DNA of 6,747 nucleotides from an uncultured Acidobacteriota bacterium (GCA_903832475.1 CAILBQ010000530.1:1-6747); one strand, 5' to 3'. Counted from the stretch's first letter, positions 1 through 6,001 are shown. The notes: a model not told the origin generated them from the sequence alone. Program-made: numbers and translations.

Positions 1-74
1 CGCGCGTTGCGCTCTTCAATCCGGCGGCTGGAGCTGCGTCCACTTTCGAAATAGGTTGCTGCGTGGGCTGCCAT
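1..74 (-). CDS. 5' end of a gene in the ftsL position (partial)
   Basis: Only the first 24 codons are in the window; the frame is open to the edge. The visible protein begins MAAHAATYFESGRSSSRRIE, a hydrophilic, Arg/Ser-rich N-terminus before any membrane segment. The ATG lies 10 bases after the rsmH stop, and an AGAGGA Shine-Dalgarno overlaps that stop codon, so translation is probably coupled to rsmH. In dcw clusters the gene directly after mraZ-rsmH is commonly ftsL, a small single-pass divisome protein preceding the ftsI transpeptidase gene; a short basic cytoplasmic N-terminus fits that. The assignment rests on position, not on a recognised domain, since the transmembrane helix and coiled coil would lie outside the window. 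It could also be another small division-cluster protein. Confidence 0.55.
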   Translation of the reverse strand, partial: MAAHAATYFESGRSSSRRIEERNA

Positions 75-84
75 CTCTGTTCCT

Positions 85-1167
85 CTACTCTCGTAGCCTG
101 GGTTTCTTGCCTGAGCCTTGCTTCTTCTTCAACTTCACCGGCTTGTCTTTCTTGGTCGGCGCTTGCTTCCCTGAAGACAACTGGGCAAATCCTGTCAGCA
201 TCCTGGCTGAACCAATGTCTTTGTACTCGGGCTTCCTGCCCATTCCGCTCTTGCCTGGAGCCAGCATTTCAGCGGCTCGCAGCTTGGCGCTTCTTGCTCT
301 GGGATTGCGATTCGTTTCTTCTTCTTCTGCGACGGTTGGCTTGCGCGTGAGCACCGTCCAAACACCTTTCGTGCCGAAATCCTTGATCACATCCTTGGCG
401 ATGCGGTCTTCCAGTGAGTGGAAGCTGATGACGACCAGTCGTCCGGAAGGCTTAAGCAACTTTGGTGCGGCTTCCAGCAGCTTCTGTATCTCGTCCAGTT
501 CGCGGTTCACGTGAATACGCAAGGCTTGAAAGGTTCGTGTGGCGGGGTGAATCCGATCACCTTTCGGCGAATTCATTGACGGGGCGCAACCTGCAACGAT
601 GCGGGATAACTGCCCCGTCGTCGTTATTGGCCGCGCCCTGACAATGGCTCTGGCGATTCTCCACGACCTCCTCTCTTCTCCGTATTCGTAAATGAGATTG
701 GCGAGATCTCTCTCGTCCATCTCGTTTACCACTTGTGCCGCGGTCACTTCCTGGCGCGTGTCTTGCCGCATATCCAGGGGACCGTCGGTCTGAAAACTGA
801 AGCCTCGTTCGGCTTCGTCAATCTGCATGCTGCTCACGCCGAAATCGGCGAGCAATCCGTCAAGCGATGCCGGCGCTATGTGGTCGGCAACGGTGCTGAA
901 GGCTTCGCCGATCAGCGTCACTTTGGGCATTCGGCCGCCGAGTTCTTCGGCAAGCGCTTTGAGCCGTTCGCCGGCAAGTTCAAGAGCCTTGGGATCACGG
1001 TCGAAACCAATCAGGTGTCCCTTGGGGCCGAGCAGCCTGGCAATCTGGCTGGCGTGTCCGGCGAGCCCTAGCGTGCAGTCGAGGTGGGTACCACCCTCGC
1101 GTACATCGAGGTATCGAATCACATCCTGAGAAAGAACCGGCACATGGCGTCGATTTATGTCCGTCAT
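85..1167 (-). CDS. rsmH: 16S rRNA (cytosine-1402-N4)-methyltransferase RsmH (MraW)
   Basis: This cytoplasmic SAM-dependent enzyme methylates N4 of C1402 in the 16S rRNA decoding centre (family knowledge). The 360-residue product has the family motifs in order: HVPVL at 8-12; the SAM-binding loop DCTLGLAGH at 30-38; acidic GFDRD at 54-58; DFGVSSMQID at 108-117; ERGFSF then DGPLDMR at 120-134; GEERRSWRIARAIV at 163-176; TFQALRI at 212-218; VISFHSLEDRI at 246-256; and NPRARSAKLRAAE at 288-300. The family norm is roughly 310 residues; the excess is a Lys-rich tail after about residue 301, probably disordered. The third Gly of the usual GxGGH loop is Ala36. The ATG is preceded by AAGGGGGAA and starts 47 bases after the mraZ stop, so the two are likely co-transcribed. 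Confidence 0.97.
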   Translation of the reverse strand: MTDINRRHVPVLSQDVIRYLDVREGGTHLDCTLGLAGHASQIARLLGPKGHLIGFDRDPKALELAGERLKALAEELGGRMPKVTLIGEAFSTVADHIAPASLDGLLADFGVSSMQIDEAERGFSFQTDGPLDMRQDTRQEVTAAQVVNEMDERDLANLIYEYGEERRSWRIARAIVRARPITTTGQLSRIVAGCAPSMNSPKGDRIHPATRTFQALRIHVNRELDEIQKLLEAAPKLLKPSGRLVVISFHSLEDRIAKDVIKDFGTKGVWTVLTRKPTVAEEEETNRNPRARSAKLRAAEMLAPGKSGMGRKPEYKDIGSARMLTGFAQLSSGKQAPTKKDKPVKLKKKQGSGKKPRLRE

Positions 1168-1214
1168 GTGTTCCCCCTTGGGGGTGTCTTGCGTTGCTAC
1201 AAATCTGTCGCGAT

Positions 1215-1700
1215 TCAGGAAAGCTTTACGGCTTCCCTGGCTGCCAATCTCTGCTGCGCTTCTGCCATAGTGATGGCTTTTGCTGATTCGCTCTTGGCCA
1301 AAAGCCCTTCCACGCTCTGATCCGCCGTCTGCTGGCTGCGCAGCTTGAGAAACTTCTGCAAGCCGGTGACAGCCACTTCTTCGTTCACCAGGCTGAACCG
1401 GTCCCGCAAAATGCGCGGCAACATGAGCCGGTCCTGCTTGTCGATCTCCACTTGCTGACCGAAGTGGTTGACCACTTCCATCCAGGCGATCTTGGCTTCA
1501 TCGTCTTCAGGAAGAGCGGCCTTCTTCTCTTCCTCTTTTTCCCATTCCGGCAGCGGCCAGATCTCGACCGAGTTGCCGTCACGCGAGGTGATAAAAAACT
1601 GGACCCCGTAGTTCTTGTCCTGAACGATTTTCATGAAGTCCGCAGGCAGCTTCAGTCTTCCCTTTTCGTCGACTTTGGCTTCGTGGGTGCCGCGAAACAT
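1215..1700 (-). CDS. mraZ: MraZ, AbrB-fold regulator of the division/cell-wall cluster
   Basis: MraZ is a ring-forming DNA-binding protein that in characterised bacteria binds repeats upstream of its own gene and controls the mra/dcw cluster. The 161-residue product starts MFRGTHEAKVDEKGRLKLP; the first DxKGRL signature is at 11-16 and the second, DKQDRLMLP, at 87-95, giving the two tandem swapped-hairpin domains of the family. In the second the usual Gly of DKQGR is Asp90. An acidic/basic linker (EKEEEKK, 54-60) separates the halves, and a charged C-terminal helix (about 120-161) makes it somewhat longer than typical 140-150-residue members. The ATG has GAGG seven bases upstream. It is the first gene of the minus-strand cluster with rsmH, and periodic TGGA motifs lie 78-113 bases upstream of its start. 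Confidence 0.96.
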   Translation of the reverse strand: MFRGTHEAKVDEKGRLKLPADFMKIVQDKNYGVQFFITSRDGNSVEIWPLPEWEKEEEKKAALPEDDEAKIAWMEVVNHFGQQVEIDKQDRLMLPRILRDRFSLVNEEVAVTGLQKFLKLRSQQTADQSVEGLLAKSESAKAITMAEAQQRLAAREAVKLS

Positions 1701-1777
1701 GATTGAGCCTCAAAAACGTGATCCTTGTTGCGAAACAACGGAAACGGGGAAGAACAGGTTCAATAGTACCGGAGAAA

Positions 1778-1813
1778 TCCAGATTTTGTTCCACTGAACT
1801 CCAAAATTTTCCA
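1778..1813 (-). promoter_or_regulatory. Candidate MraZ operator: four TGGA boxes
   Basis: On the minus strand TGGA occurs at 1813-1810, 1803-1800, 1793-1790 and 1781-1778, at steps of 10, 10 and 12 bp, i.e. on one DNA face. Two of them are GTGGA. Characterised MraZ sites are short direct repeats (TGGGN in E. coli, GTGG-type in mollicutes) at about 10-bp spacing upstream of mraZ, so position, period and core match; the fourth base differs from E. coli. A weak -10-like TACTAT lies just downstream (1768-1763) but has no convincing -35, so the exact promoter is unresolved. Confidence 0.6.
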
Positions 1814-1925
1814 CGTCTCAGGCCCATAAAAGTTGCAAGGATTCGCAAAATCTTCGTCTTTTGTCTGTGAATTTGGGCGATAGAGGGATTTTTGTGACTT
1901 TTCCGCCGCTTAGACCACTACAGGG

Positions 1926-1943
1926 AGAGGGTGTCGACCCTCT
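1926..1943 (-). terminator. Perfect 7-bp stem-loop after the DUF2127 gene
   Basis: AGAGGGT and ACCCTCT are exact inverted copies around a four-base loop, 17 bases past the DUF2127 stop and upstream of the mraZ boxes. No U-run follows on either strand, so this is at best a weak or factor-assisted terminator that could insulate mraZ from the upstream gene. A chance palindrome is possible. Confidence 0.35.
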
Positions 1944-1960
1944 GCGTCAAGATGCAGTGT

Positions 1961-2467
1961 TTACCGAATTGATTCTGCAAGACGACCTGCCGCGGTCTTG
2001 CGGCGGATCAGGTGGTAGACGAGGTATGCCAGGACCGCCAAATTGACAACTAGGAAGACGATCTTGATCCAGGTCACCCGGTGATGCAGTTCAATAATTT
2101 CCAGCGGAAGGAAGGAGGCCGTAATAATAGCGGTGAGGTATTCCGCCCACGCCTTCTCGAGCAGGAGGCCGACGCCTTCAAGGACCCCGAGCGCCGCGTA
2201 GAAGAAGACGAAGAGGCTGAATCGGCGCAGGAGATGGTCATTGACCAGGGCTGCTTTATCAAGAAGAAAGCCGACAAAGCGGCCTTCCGGGTTGCGATGC
2301 AGGGCGTGAACAACATCCATCAGGATGTCGGCAACGTCCTTATGAACCAGTTTCAGGGCGCCGACGCCGACAGCGACAAGCAGGATGGCTTGCAGGAGTT
2401 TGTACGCAGCAATCAATTCCAACCAGCGATTGCGCAGTTTGTGATGTCGAGCCGGGGACAATTGCAC
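1961..2467 (-). CDS. DUF2127 family integral membrane protein
   Basis: The 168-residue product matches the DUF2127 pattern from memory: WLELIAAYKLLQAILL (15-30), GALKLVHKDV (36-45), EGVGLLLEKAWAEYLTAI (97-114), TASFLPLEIIEL (116-127) and a final hydrophobic stretch before HLIRRK. Four membrane segments are visible near residues 16-38, 80-103, 108-127 and 133-154, with conserved acidic residues Glu97, Glu109, Glu123 and Glu126 in or beside them. Function is unknown for the family. The frame stays open upstream to an ATG at 2695, but those extra 76 residues look non-coding and lack family similarity. A GTG at 2467 with AGGAG four bases upstream gives the family's usual size; a TTG two codons later is the alternative. 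The stop is TAA at 1961. It is 260 bases upstream of mraZ in the same direction and probably a separate unit. Confidence 0.85.
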   Translation of the reverse strand: MQLSPARHHKLRNRWLELIAAYKLLQAILLVAVGVGALKLVHKDVADILMDVVHALHRNPEGRFVGFLLDKAALVNDHLLRRFSLFVFFYAALGVLEGVGLLLEKAWAEYLTAIITASFLPLEIIELHHRVTWIKIVFLVVNLAVLAYLVYHLIRRKTAAGRLAESIR

Positions 2468-2758
2468 TGAACTCCTGAACCTTGCGCGCGAGCAAAGCGA
2501 CTTTAAACACAACTGAGAAAGCCCTGGCGTGGCCCGAGCTAAATCCAGGTTGAATTCTCTTACGTTAATTGACGAGAGGCCTTTCGCACTAATCGCGCGA
2601 TTTTGCGCCGCATCTGTCTGAACCTTCCCAGGAAAGGAGTAAAACAACTGCGTCCTATTTTTCATCCTGTGAAAAACTATTTCCGCCCTACGCAATCCGG
2701 TCTAGCTCCTGCCTCGTTCCTTCAGTGAAATTGAACGCAAATTCGGAAGGAAGACACT
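2468..2758. other. Divergent intergenic region, DUF2127 / fasciclin
   Basis: This stretch should contain the promoters of both flanking, divergently transcribed genes. A TTGACG hexamer occurs at 2570-2575 on the plus strand but no good -10 stands 16-18 bases further on. No gene, convincing hairpin or repeat was seen. The only clear signal is the GGAAGGAAG ribosome-binding site ending five bases before the fasciclin ATG. Confidence 0.5.
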
Positions 2759-3331
2759 ATGAACCGTTTCAAGACTGTATCTCTCTCAGCGCTGTTGGTA
2801 GTCGGCATGGCCGGCTCTGTTGTGGCAATCCCAGCTCAGGCCCAGATGAAGGACCCCGAAGTTGGCGGCGCGGCCATGTATCCGACGAAGAACATCGTCG
2901 AGAATGCGGTCAATTCGAAAGACCACACCACCCTGGTTGCCGCAGTCAAGGCTGCCGGCCTGGTCGAGACGCTGGAAGGCAAAGGGCCGTTCACTGTATT
3001 TGCACCAACCAATGAAGCCTTCGACAAGCTGCCGGCGGGCACTGTGGACACGCTCCTCAAGCCGGAAAACAAGGACCAGCTGGTGAAGGTGCTGACGTAC
3101 CACGTTGTTCCTGGACGTGTCACCAGCAAGGAACTGGCCAAGATGATCAAAGCTGGCGGCGGCAAGGCCACGCTGAAGACTGTCGAGGGCGGTTCGCTCA
3201 CGGCGACGATGATGGGCGGAAAAATTATGCTGACCGATGAAAAGGGCGGCATGGCAACGGTGACCATCGCGGACGTATACCAGTCCAATGGCGTAATCCA
3301 CGTAGTCGACAGCGTTCTGCTGCCTAACTAG
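2759..3331 (+). CDS. Secreted single-domain fasciclin (FAS1) protein
   Basis: The 190-residue product has a Sec signal peptide: MNRFK, a hydrophobic core at 8-24, and an Ala-X-Ala site giving probable cleavage after Ala28. The mature part is one FAS1 domain (about 43-190) with the H1 motif PFTVFAPTNEAFDKLP at 77-92, the YHVVPG motif at 114-119, and the C-terminal H2 motif NGVIHVVDSVLLPN at 177-190. FAS1 domains are extracytoplasmic adhesion or ligand-binding modules; the ligand here cannot be told. No lipobox, anchor helix or second domain is present, so it is probably periplasmic or released. The ATG has GGAAGGAAG five bases upstream. It appears monocistronic: divergent from the gene before it and followed by a strong terminator. 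Confidence 0.93.
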   Translation: MNRFKTVSLSALLVVGMAGSVVAIPAQAQMKDPEVGGAAMYPTKNIVENAVNSKDHTTLVAAVKAAGLVETLEGKGPFTVFAPTNEAFDKLPAGTVDTLLKPENKDQLVKVLTYHVVPGRVTSKELAKMIKAGGGKATLKTVEGGSLTATMMGGKIMLTDEKGGMATVTIADVYQSNGVIHVVDSVLLPN

Positions 3332-3340
3332 TTGGAGTTT

Positions 3341-3375
3341 CTTCGGGCGGCTTCCTCCCCCGGGGCCGCGCGAAG
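3341..3375 (+). other. Imperfect 11-bp stem-loop in the fasciclin 3' region
   Basis: CTTCGGGCGGC (3341-3351) pairs with GCCGCGCGAAG (3365-3375) with one mismatch and a 13-base loop, starting 10 bases after the fasciclin stop. No U-run follows. It precedes the strong terminator, so a role in mRNA 3'-end stability or assisted termination is possible but inferred. Confidence 0.5.
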
Positions 3376-3393
3376 ACATTTCAAAGGCTTCTT

Positions 3394-3441
3394 AGCGAGG
3401 CATGTCCCATTCTTCGGGGCATGGCCTCGCTTTCGTTTTTT
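3394..3441 (+). terminator. Strong intrinsic terminator after the fasciclin gene
   Basis: The 5' arm 3394-3408 pairs with 3416-3431 over 15 positions: eight Watson-Crick pairs starting AGCGAGGC, one bulged G at 3423, then ATG/CAT, one G-U and three C-G pairs, closing a seven-base loop. It is followed at once by TTTCGTTTTTT. The long GC-rich stem plus U-run is the standard factor-independent terminator on the plus strand, and it separates the fasciclin gene from the SRPBCC gene. Confidence 0.9.
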
Positions 3442-3502
3442 GCGTACACGCAGCGTTGAAGTGACTGGGATAGTCTGAATCCAGGAGACCGCTTCCGCAT
3501 CC

Positions 3503-4057
3503 ATGCCACAAACCCTGCGCACCACCCAGTGGGTTCCCTTCCCGGTTGAACTGGTCTTCGCGTTTTTTGCCAACCCCGCCAACCTGCCGCACCTGATGCC
3601 GAAATGGCAGCAGGCCAAGGTGGAAAGCTCGCGGCTGATTCCGCCTCCGCCGCGGCCAGTTGCGCCGGATCCAGCGCTGAGATTTCAAAGCCCTGCGGCC
3701 GGGGAAGGCTCGGAGATGGAGATCAGCTTTCGTCCAGTGCCAAAGTTGCCGTTTCGGGTGGGCTGGATCGCGCGCATTTCAGAATTCACGTGGAACGACC
3801 ATTTCTGCGACAAGCAGTTGAAGGGCCCGTTTGCCGTGTGGAATCACTGCCATTACATCACTTCGGAAGTGCGCGATGGCGTGGCAGGGACGTTGATCGT
3901 GGATGACCTGGAATACGATGTCCCTCTGGGGCCGCTCGGACGCGTGGCCGATGCACTGTTTGTGCGCAGGCAGATGGAGTCGACGTTCGCCTATCGGCAG
4001 AAGCGGCTGGAGGAGATCTTGCCCGTAGCGCAGCGCCAGGCCACTCGCAGGAACTGA
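3503..4057 (+). CDS. SRPBCC-fold (START/Bet v1-like) cyclase/dehydrase-type protein
   Basis: The 184-residue soluble product opens with TTQWVPFPVELVFAFFANP (7-25), the usual first strand and helix of polyketide cyclase/dehydrase-like SRPBCC proteins, followed by NLPHLMPKWQ. Its best landmark is DHFCDKQLKGPFAVWNHCHY (99-118), followed by GTLIVDDLEYDVPLGPLG, which I recall from an uncharacterised SRPBCC subgroup (COG4276-like). The fold makes a hydrophobic ligand pocket; no substrate can be assigned. A Pro-rich loop (47-57) precedes the mid-sheet strands. No signal peptide or membrane segment is seen. The nearest Shine-Dalgarno-like GGAG (3484-3487) is 15 bases from the ATG, unusually far, but no other in-frame start codon lies close by. 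It follows a strong terminator, so it needs its own promoter, which I could not identify. Confidence 0.85.
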   Translation: MPQTLRTTQWVPFPVELVFAFFANPANLPHLMPKWQQAKVESSRLIPPPPRPVAPDPALRFQSPAAGEGSEMEISFRPVPKLPFRVGWIARISEFTWNDHFCDKQLKGPFAVWNHCHYITSEVRDGVAGTLIVDDLEYDVPLGPLGRVADALFVRRQMESTFAYRQKRLEEILPVAQRQATRRN

Positions 4058-4061
4058 ACCC

Positions 4062-4096
4062 AAACGCGAAACGACCTTCGGCATGGCCGAAGGTCG
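4062..4096 (-). terminator. Terminator between convergent genes
   Basis: CGACCTTCGGC (4072-4082) and GCCGAAGGTCG (4086-4096) form a perfect 11-bp stem with a three-base loop. Read on the minus strand, the stem is followed by TTTCGCGTTT (4071-4062), a broken U-run, so it best serves the outer-membrane barrel gene whose stop is 22 bases before it. The stem also lies 14 bases after the SRPBCC stop, but on that strand no U-run follows; it may still act in both directions. Confidence 0.75.
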
Positions 4097-4118
4097 GCAG
4101 TCTCGATGGTACTCAGGT

Positions 4119-4718
4119 TTAGAAGTGGTATGCCACGCCGATGACCGGGTTGTAGATGTTGTAGTACTTGTTTGTCGTCAGCGGACTGTCGCCGAAGTTG
4201 GGCACCTTGGAGAAGAAGCCGCGGTACTCGGCGCGAATATCGAAGCTGGGACTGATTTCATAGGCCACGCCGGCACCGTACAGGCCGACGATGGTGGTCT
4301 GATTCTTGACGTCTAGCGTAGTGGTGGAGAGGTTACGAATGTTTCCCCATAGCAGCGCGCCGCCGCCGGCTTCCACAAAAGGATTGAAGTTGTGGAAGTT
4401 GAAGTTGTACACATAGGCGCCGGTTGCCTCCTGCATGCGGGTGCCAACCTGATAGTCATAAGCCGGCGCGCGGTAGCGAATGGAGTTCTGGGTGTAGGAG
4501 TAGTTGGCTTCGACGGCGCCGCGCGGGGTCAGCATGAAGCGGTAGCTGAACAAGGCGCCGAGTCCGCGCTTGGCGCTGACTTTGACATCGGTGGAGCTGG
4601 AAACGAACGGCTCGATGATGCCGGATCCGCTGATGCTGACATCCTGGCGGCTTTCCTGGGCTCGGCCTGCGACCGTACCAAGGGTCAGCAGAAGTGCTAA
4701 GAGGGCAAATTTCTTCAT
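4119..4718 (-). CDS. Small outer-membrane beta-barrel protein (OmpA/opacity-like)
   Basis: The 199-residue product has a Sec signal peptide (MKKFALLALLLTLGTVAGRA, cleavage probably after Ala20). The mature part alternates aromatic and polar residues as in membrane beta-strands: GALFSYRFML (54-63), AVEANYSYTQ (68-77), TGAYVYNFNF (99-108), PFVEAGGGALLWG (113-125), VGLYGAGVAYEI (144-155), FDIRAEYRGFF (159-169). It ends in GVAYHF, with the terminal Phe expected for recognition by the BAM assembly machinery. The size suits an eight-stranded barrel. It resembles the outer-membrane beta-barrel/opacity class; ligand and function are unknown. The ATG has GAGGT ten bases upstream. It converges on the SRPBCC gene and appears to be transcribed alone. 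Confidence 0.88.
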   Translation of the reverse strand: MKKFALLALLLTLGTVAGRAQESRQDVSISGSGIIEPFVSSSTDVKVSAKRGLGALFSYRFMLTPRGAVEANYSYTQNSIRYRAPAYDYQVGTRMQEATGAYVYNFNFHNFNPFVEAGGGALLWGNIRNLSTTTLDVKNQTTIVGLYGAGVAYEISPSFDIRAEYRGFFSKVPNFGDSPLTTNKYYNIYNPVIGVAYHF

Positions 4719-5154
4719 TCGGTCGTGAACCTCGCGACTGCCCGGCCCGCCTCACGGCCAAACGGAGCATGTCAATCCTGTCGATAATGGCGCTGTTTCA
4801 GCCGGAACAGGCAGATCGCATCCAACCGCCTTTCACCAGTCAGGCATTTCTTCGAGAAAAAGCCTGACGGATCGAAGCCGTGGTAGCCGACTGTCTCCTG
4901 TTTCTGCTCATTGCGCCGCTTTCCGAATTGTAAATGGCCGGAACGGTCCATCACGGTGCGAGGGACGGTTCAGGCGGTTTCCGGGGCTCTGGTGCGGTAC
5001 GAGAACTACATCCATAGACGCGCTGGCAGCGTGGATGAAAGCAGACTCATGCACGCTCCCCTCATGTGCCACCAGTCGATCATTTGCCAAACCTGTCCAA
5101 ATGTGGAGAATGCTGAGGTCAACCAAATCTCACTTTGCAGGAACAGGAAGATCG
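4719..5154. other. 436-bp divergent intergenic region with stem-loops
   Basis: No protein gene is supported here: the short frames lack a good ribosome-binding site and any recognisable motif. Three hairpins are visible: CTGTTTC/GGAACAG at 4793-4799 and 4804-4810 (including one U-G pair if transcribed rightward), a two-part stem at 4839-4868, and GAACGGTCC/GGACGGTTC at 4941-4949 and 4963-4971 with one mismatch. A consensus TTGACA lies on the minus strand (4775-4770) without a matching -10. The region must hold the promoters for the barrel gene and the channel gene; it could include a long 5' leader or a small RNA. Confidence 0.5.
4839..4868. other. Two-part stem-loop in the leader of the channel gene
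   Basis: GTCAGGC (4839-4845) pairs exactly with GCCTGAC (4862-4868). Inside, after an A/AA internal loop, TTTCT (4847-4851) pairs with AGAAA (4855-4859) around a three-base loop. No U-run follows on either strand, so it is not a standard terminator. It could be an element of a structured leader or small RNA, or a protein-binding palindrome. Confidence 0.45.
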
Positions 5155-5913
5155 ATGCTCTGTGCTGTCATTTTCGCAATTCCCTCTCATGCGCCATGGC
5201 TGGGCGAACTCATGGGTACCTTTATCCTGGTTCTGCTGGGCACGGGGGTCAATGCGAGCGTGAGCCTGCGCAAGACCTATGCGGAGGGCGCGGGGTGGAT
5301 GGTGGTGACGACGGGGTGGGCCTTCGCGGTACTCTGCGGTGTACTGACTGCGCAGGCGTTTGGCAGCCCGGGGGCGCACCTCAATCCCGCGATCACCCTC
5401 AGCAGCGCGTTGGTGAGCGGAGATTTTTCGCAGTTGCCGGCATTCTGGGCGGCACAAATCGCAGGCGCGATGGCCGCAGCTACGCTGACGTTCCTGTTCT
5501 TTTATCCGCACTGGGCGCTAACGCCGGAACACGGCGCCAAGCTGGGCGTCTTCTGCACCAACCCGGCGATACCCCATCTGCCTTCGAATTTCCTGGGTGA
5601 AGCGACGGGGACGTTTGTGCTGGTGCTGGTGGCGGGAGCGATCGGATCGCACGGCGTTTCCGCAACCGGGCCGGCACCGGCTTTTGCGCCATGGCTAGTG
5701 GCCAGCCTGGTGTGGGGCATCGGCCTGTCACTTGGATCGACGACAGGTTATGCCATCAACCCGGCACGCGATTTTGGACCGCGGCTGATGCATTTCCTCT
5801 TGCCCATCCCGGGAAAAGGCGCGTCGAACTGGCACTATGCTCCGGTACCAATTCTTGGCGATCTGACCGGCGCGGCCGTTGCGGCGCTGGTGCTGCATTG
5901 GGCGCGCTTCTAA
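5155..5913 (+). CDS. MIP-family channel, aquaglyceroporin (GlpF) type
   Basis: The 252-residue inner-membrane channel should pass glycerol or other small neutral solutes, or water. Both half-helix signatures are present: GAHLNPAITL (73-82) and GYAINPARDFGPR (198-210). Asp206 directly after NPAR is the hallmark of the glycerol-facilitator branch rather than water-specific aquaporins. The expected six membrane segments are visible, beginning with WLGELMGTFILVLLGTG (15-31) and with the second repeat at FLGEATGTFVLVLVAGAIG (146-164). By alignment to E. coli GlpF, Trp55, Tyr199 and Arg205 would be the selectivity filter (Trp48, Phe200, Arg206). I chose the ATG at 5155 because AGGAAG lies four bases upstream and it precedes the first membrane helix closely; the frame is open further left to an ATG at 5035 but those residues look non-coding. 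No glycerol kinase or dehydrogenase gene is adjacent, so the substrate is open. Confidence 0.93.
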   Translation: MLCAVIFAIPSHAPWLGELMGTFILVLLGTGVNASVSLRKTYAEGAGWMVVTTGWAFAVLCGVLTAQAFGSPGAHLNPAITLSSALVSGDFSQLPAFWAAQIAGAMAAATLTFLFFYPHWALTPEHGAKLGVFCTNPAIPHLPSNFLGEATGTFVLVLVAGAIGSHGVSATGPAPAFAPWLVASLVWGIGLSLGSTTGYAINPARDFGPRLMHFLLPIPGKGASNWHYAPVPILGDLTGAAVAALVLHWARF

Positions 5914-5959
5914 GGTGCAAGGCAGCGACCAACCCGCCGTCAATTTGTTGCCGCCGGCT

Positions 5960-5987
5960 TTGAGTGATCATCGCAACAAAATATGTT
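5960..5987 (+). promoter_or_regulatory. Possible sigma-70 promoter upstream of the kinase gene
   Basis: TTGAGT (5960-5965) and TATGTT (5982-5987) each match four of six consensus bases with a 16-base spacer. The -10 overlaps a short inverted repeat, CAACA (5974-5978) / TGTTG (5984-5988). It is weak, but it is the best-placed candidate before the kinase gene. Confidence 0.3.
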
Positions 5988-6001
5988 GGCCAAACTTCGC
6001 A

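Noticed and set aside
733..1129. Open frames on the plus strand opposite rsmH
   Set aside because: They mirror a strongly conserved minus-strand gene, lack recognisable domains and ribosome-binding sites, and are antisense shadows.
1173..1184. CCCCC/GGGGG inverted repeat just upstream of the rsmH start
   Set aside because: A two-base loop makes it a poor hairpin; the run is better explained as the ribosome-binding site.
1725..1738. TTGTT/AACAA mini-hairpin in the mraZ leader
   Set aside because: Only five A/T-rich pairs; weak and expected by chance.
1977..2001. GCAAGAC/GTCTTGC inverted repeat near the end of the DUF2127 gene
   Set aside because: It lies within coding sequence with no U-run; likely chance in a GC-rich codon context.
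2570..2590. TTGACG as a -35 element for the fasciclin gene
   Set aside because: No acceptable -10 at 16-18 bases, and it lies about 190 bases from the start codon.
2786..3379. 197-codon minus-strand frame opposite the fasciclin gene
   Set aside because: The plus-strand frame has a signal peptide and all FAS1 motifs; the reverse frame has no recognisable domain.
4772..4954. 60-codon minus-strand frame in the divergent intergenic region
   Set aside because: No recognised motif and no clear Shine-Dalgarno; it overlaps the hairpin segment. A real small protein cannot be excluded but is unsupported.
5560..5568. A third NPA tripeptide in the channel (residues 136-138)
   Set aside because: It lies in the loop between the two MIP repeats and not in a half-helix re-entrant context, so it is probably coincidence.
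4911..5600. 229-codon plus-strand frame overlapping the channel gene in another phase
   Set aside because: Its second half is the out-of-frame reading of the MIP gene and its first half shows no domain.
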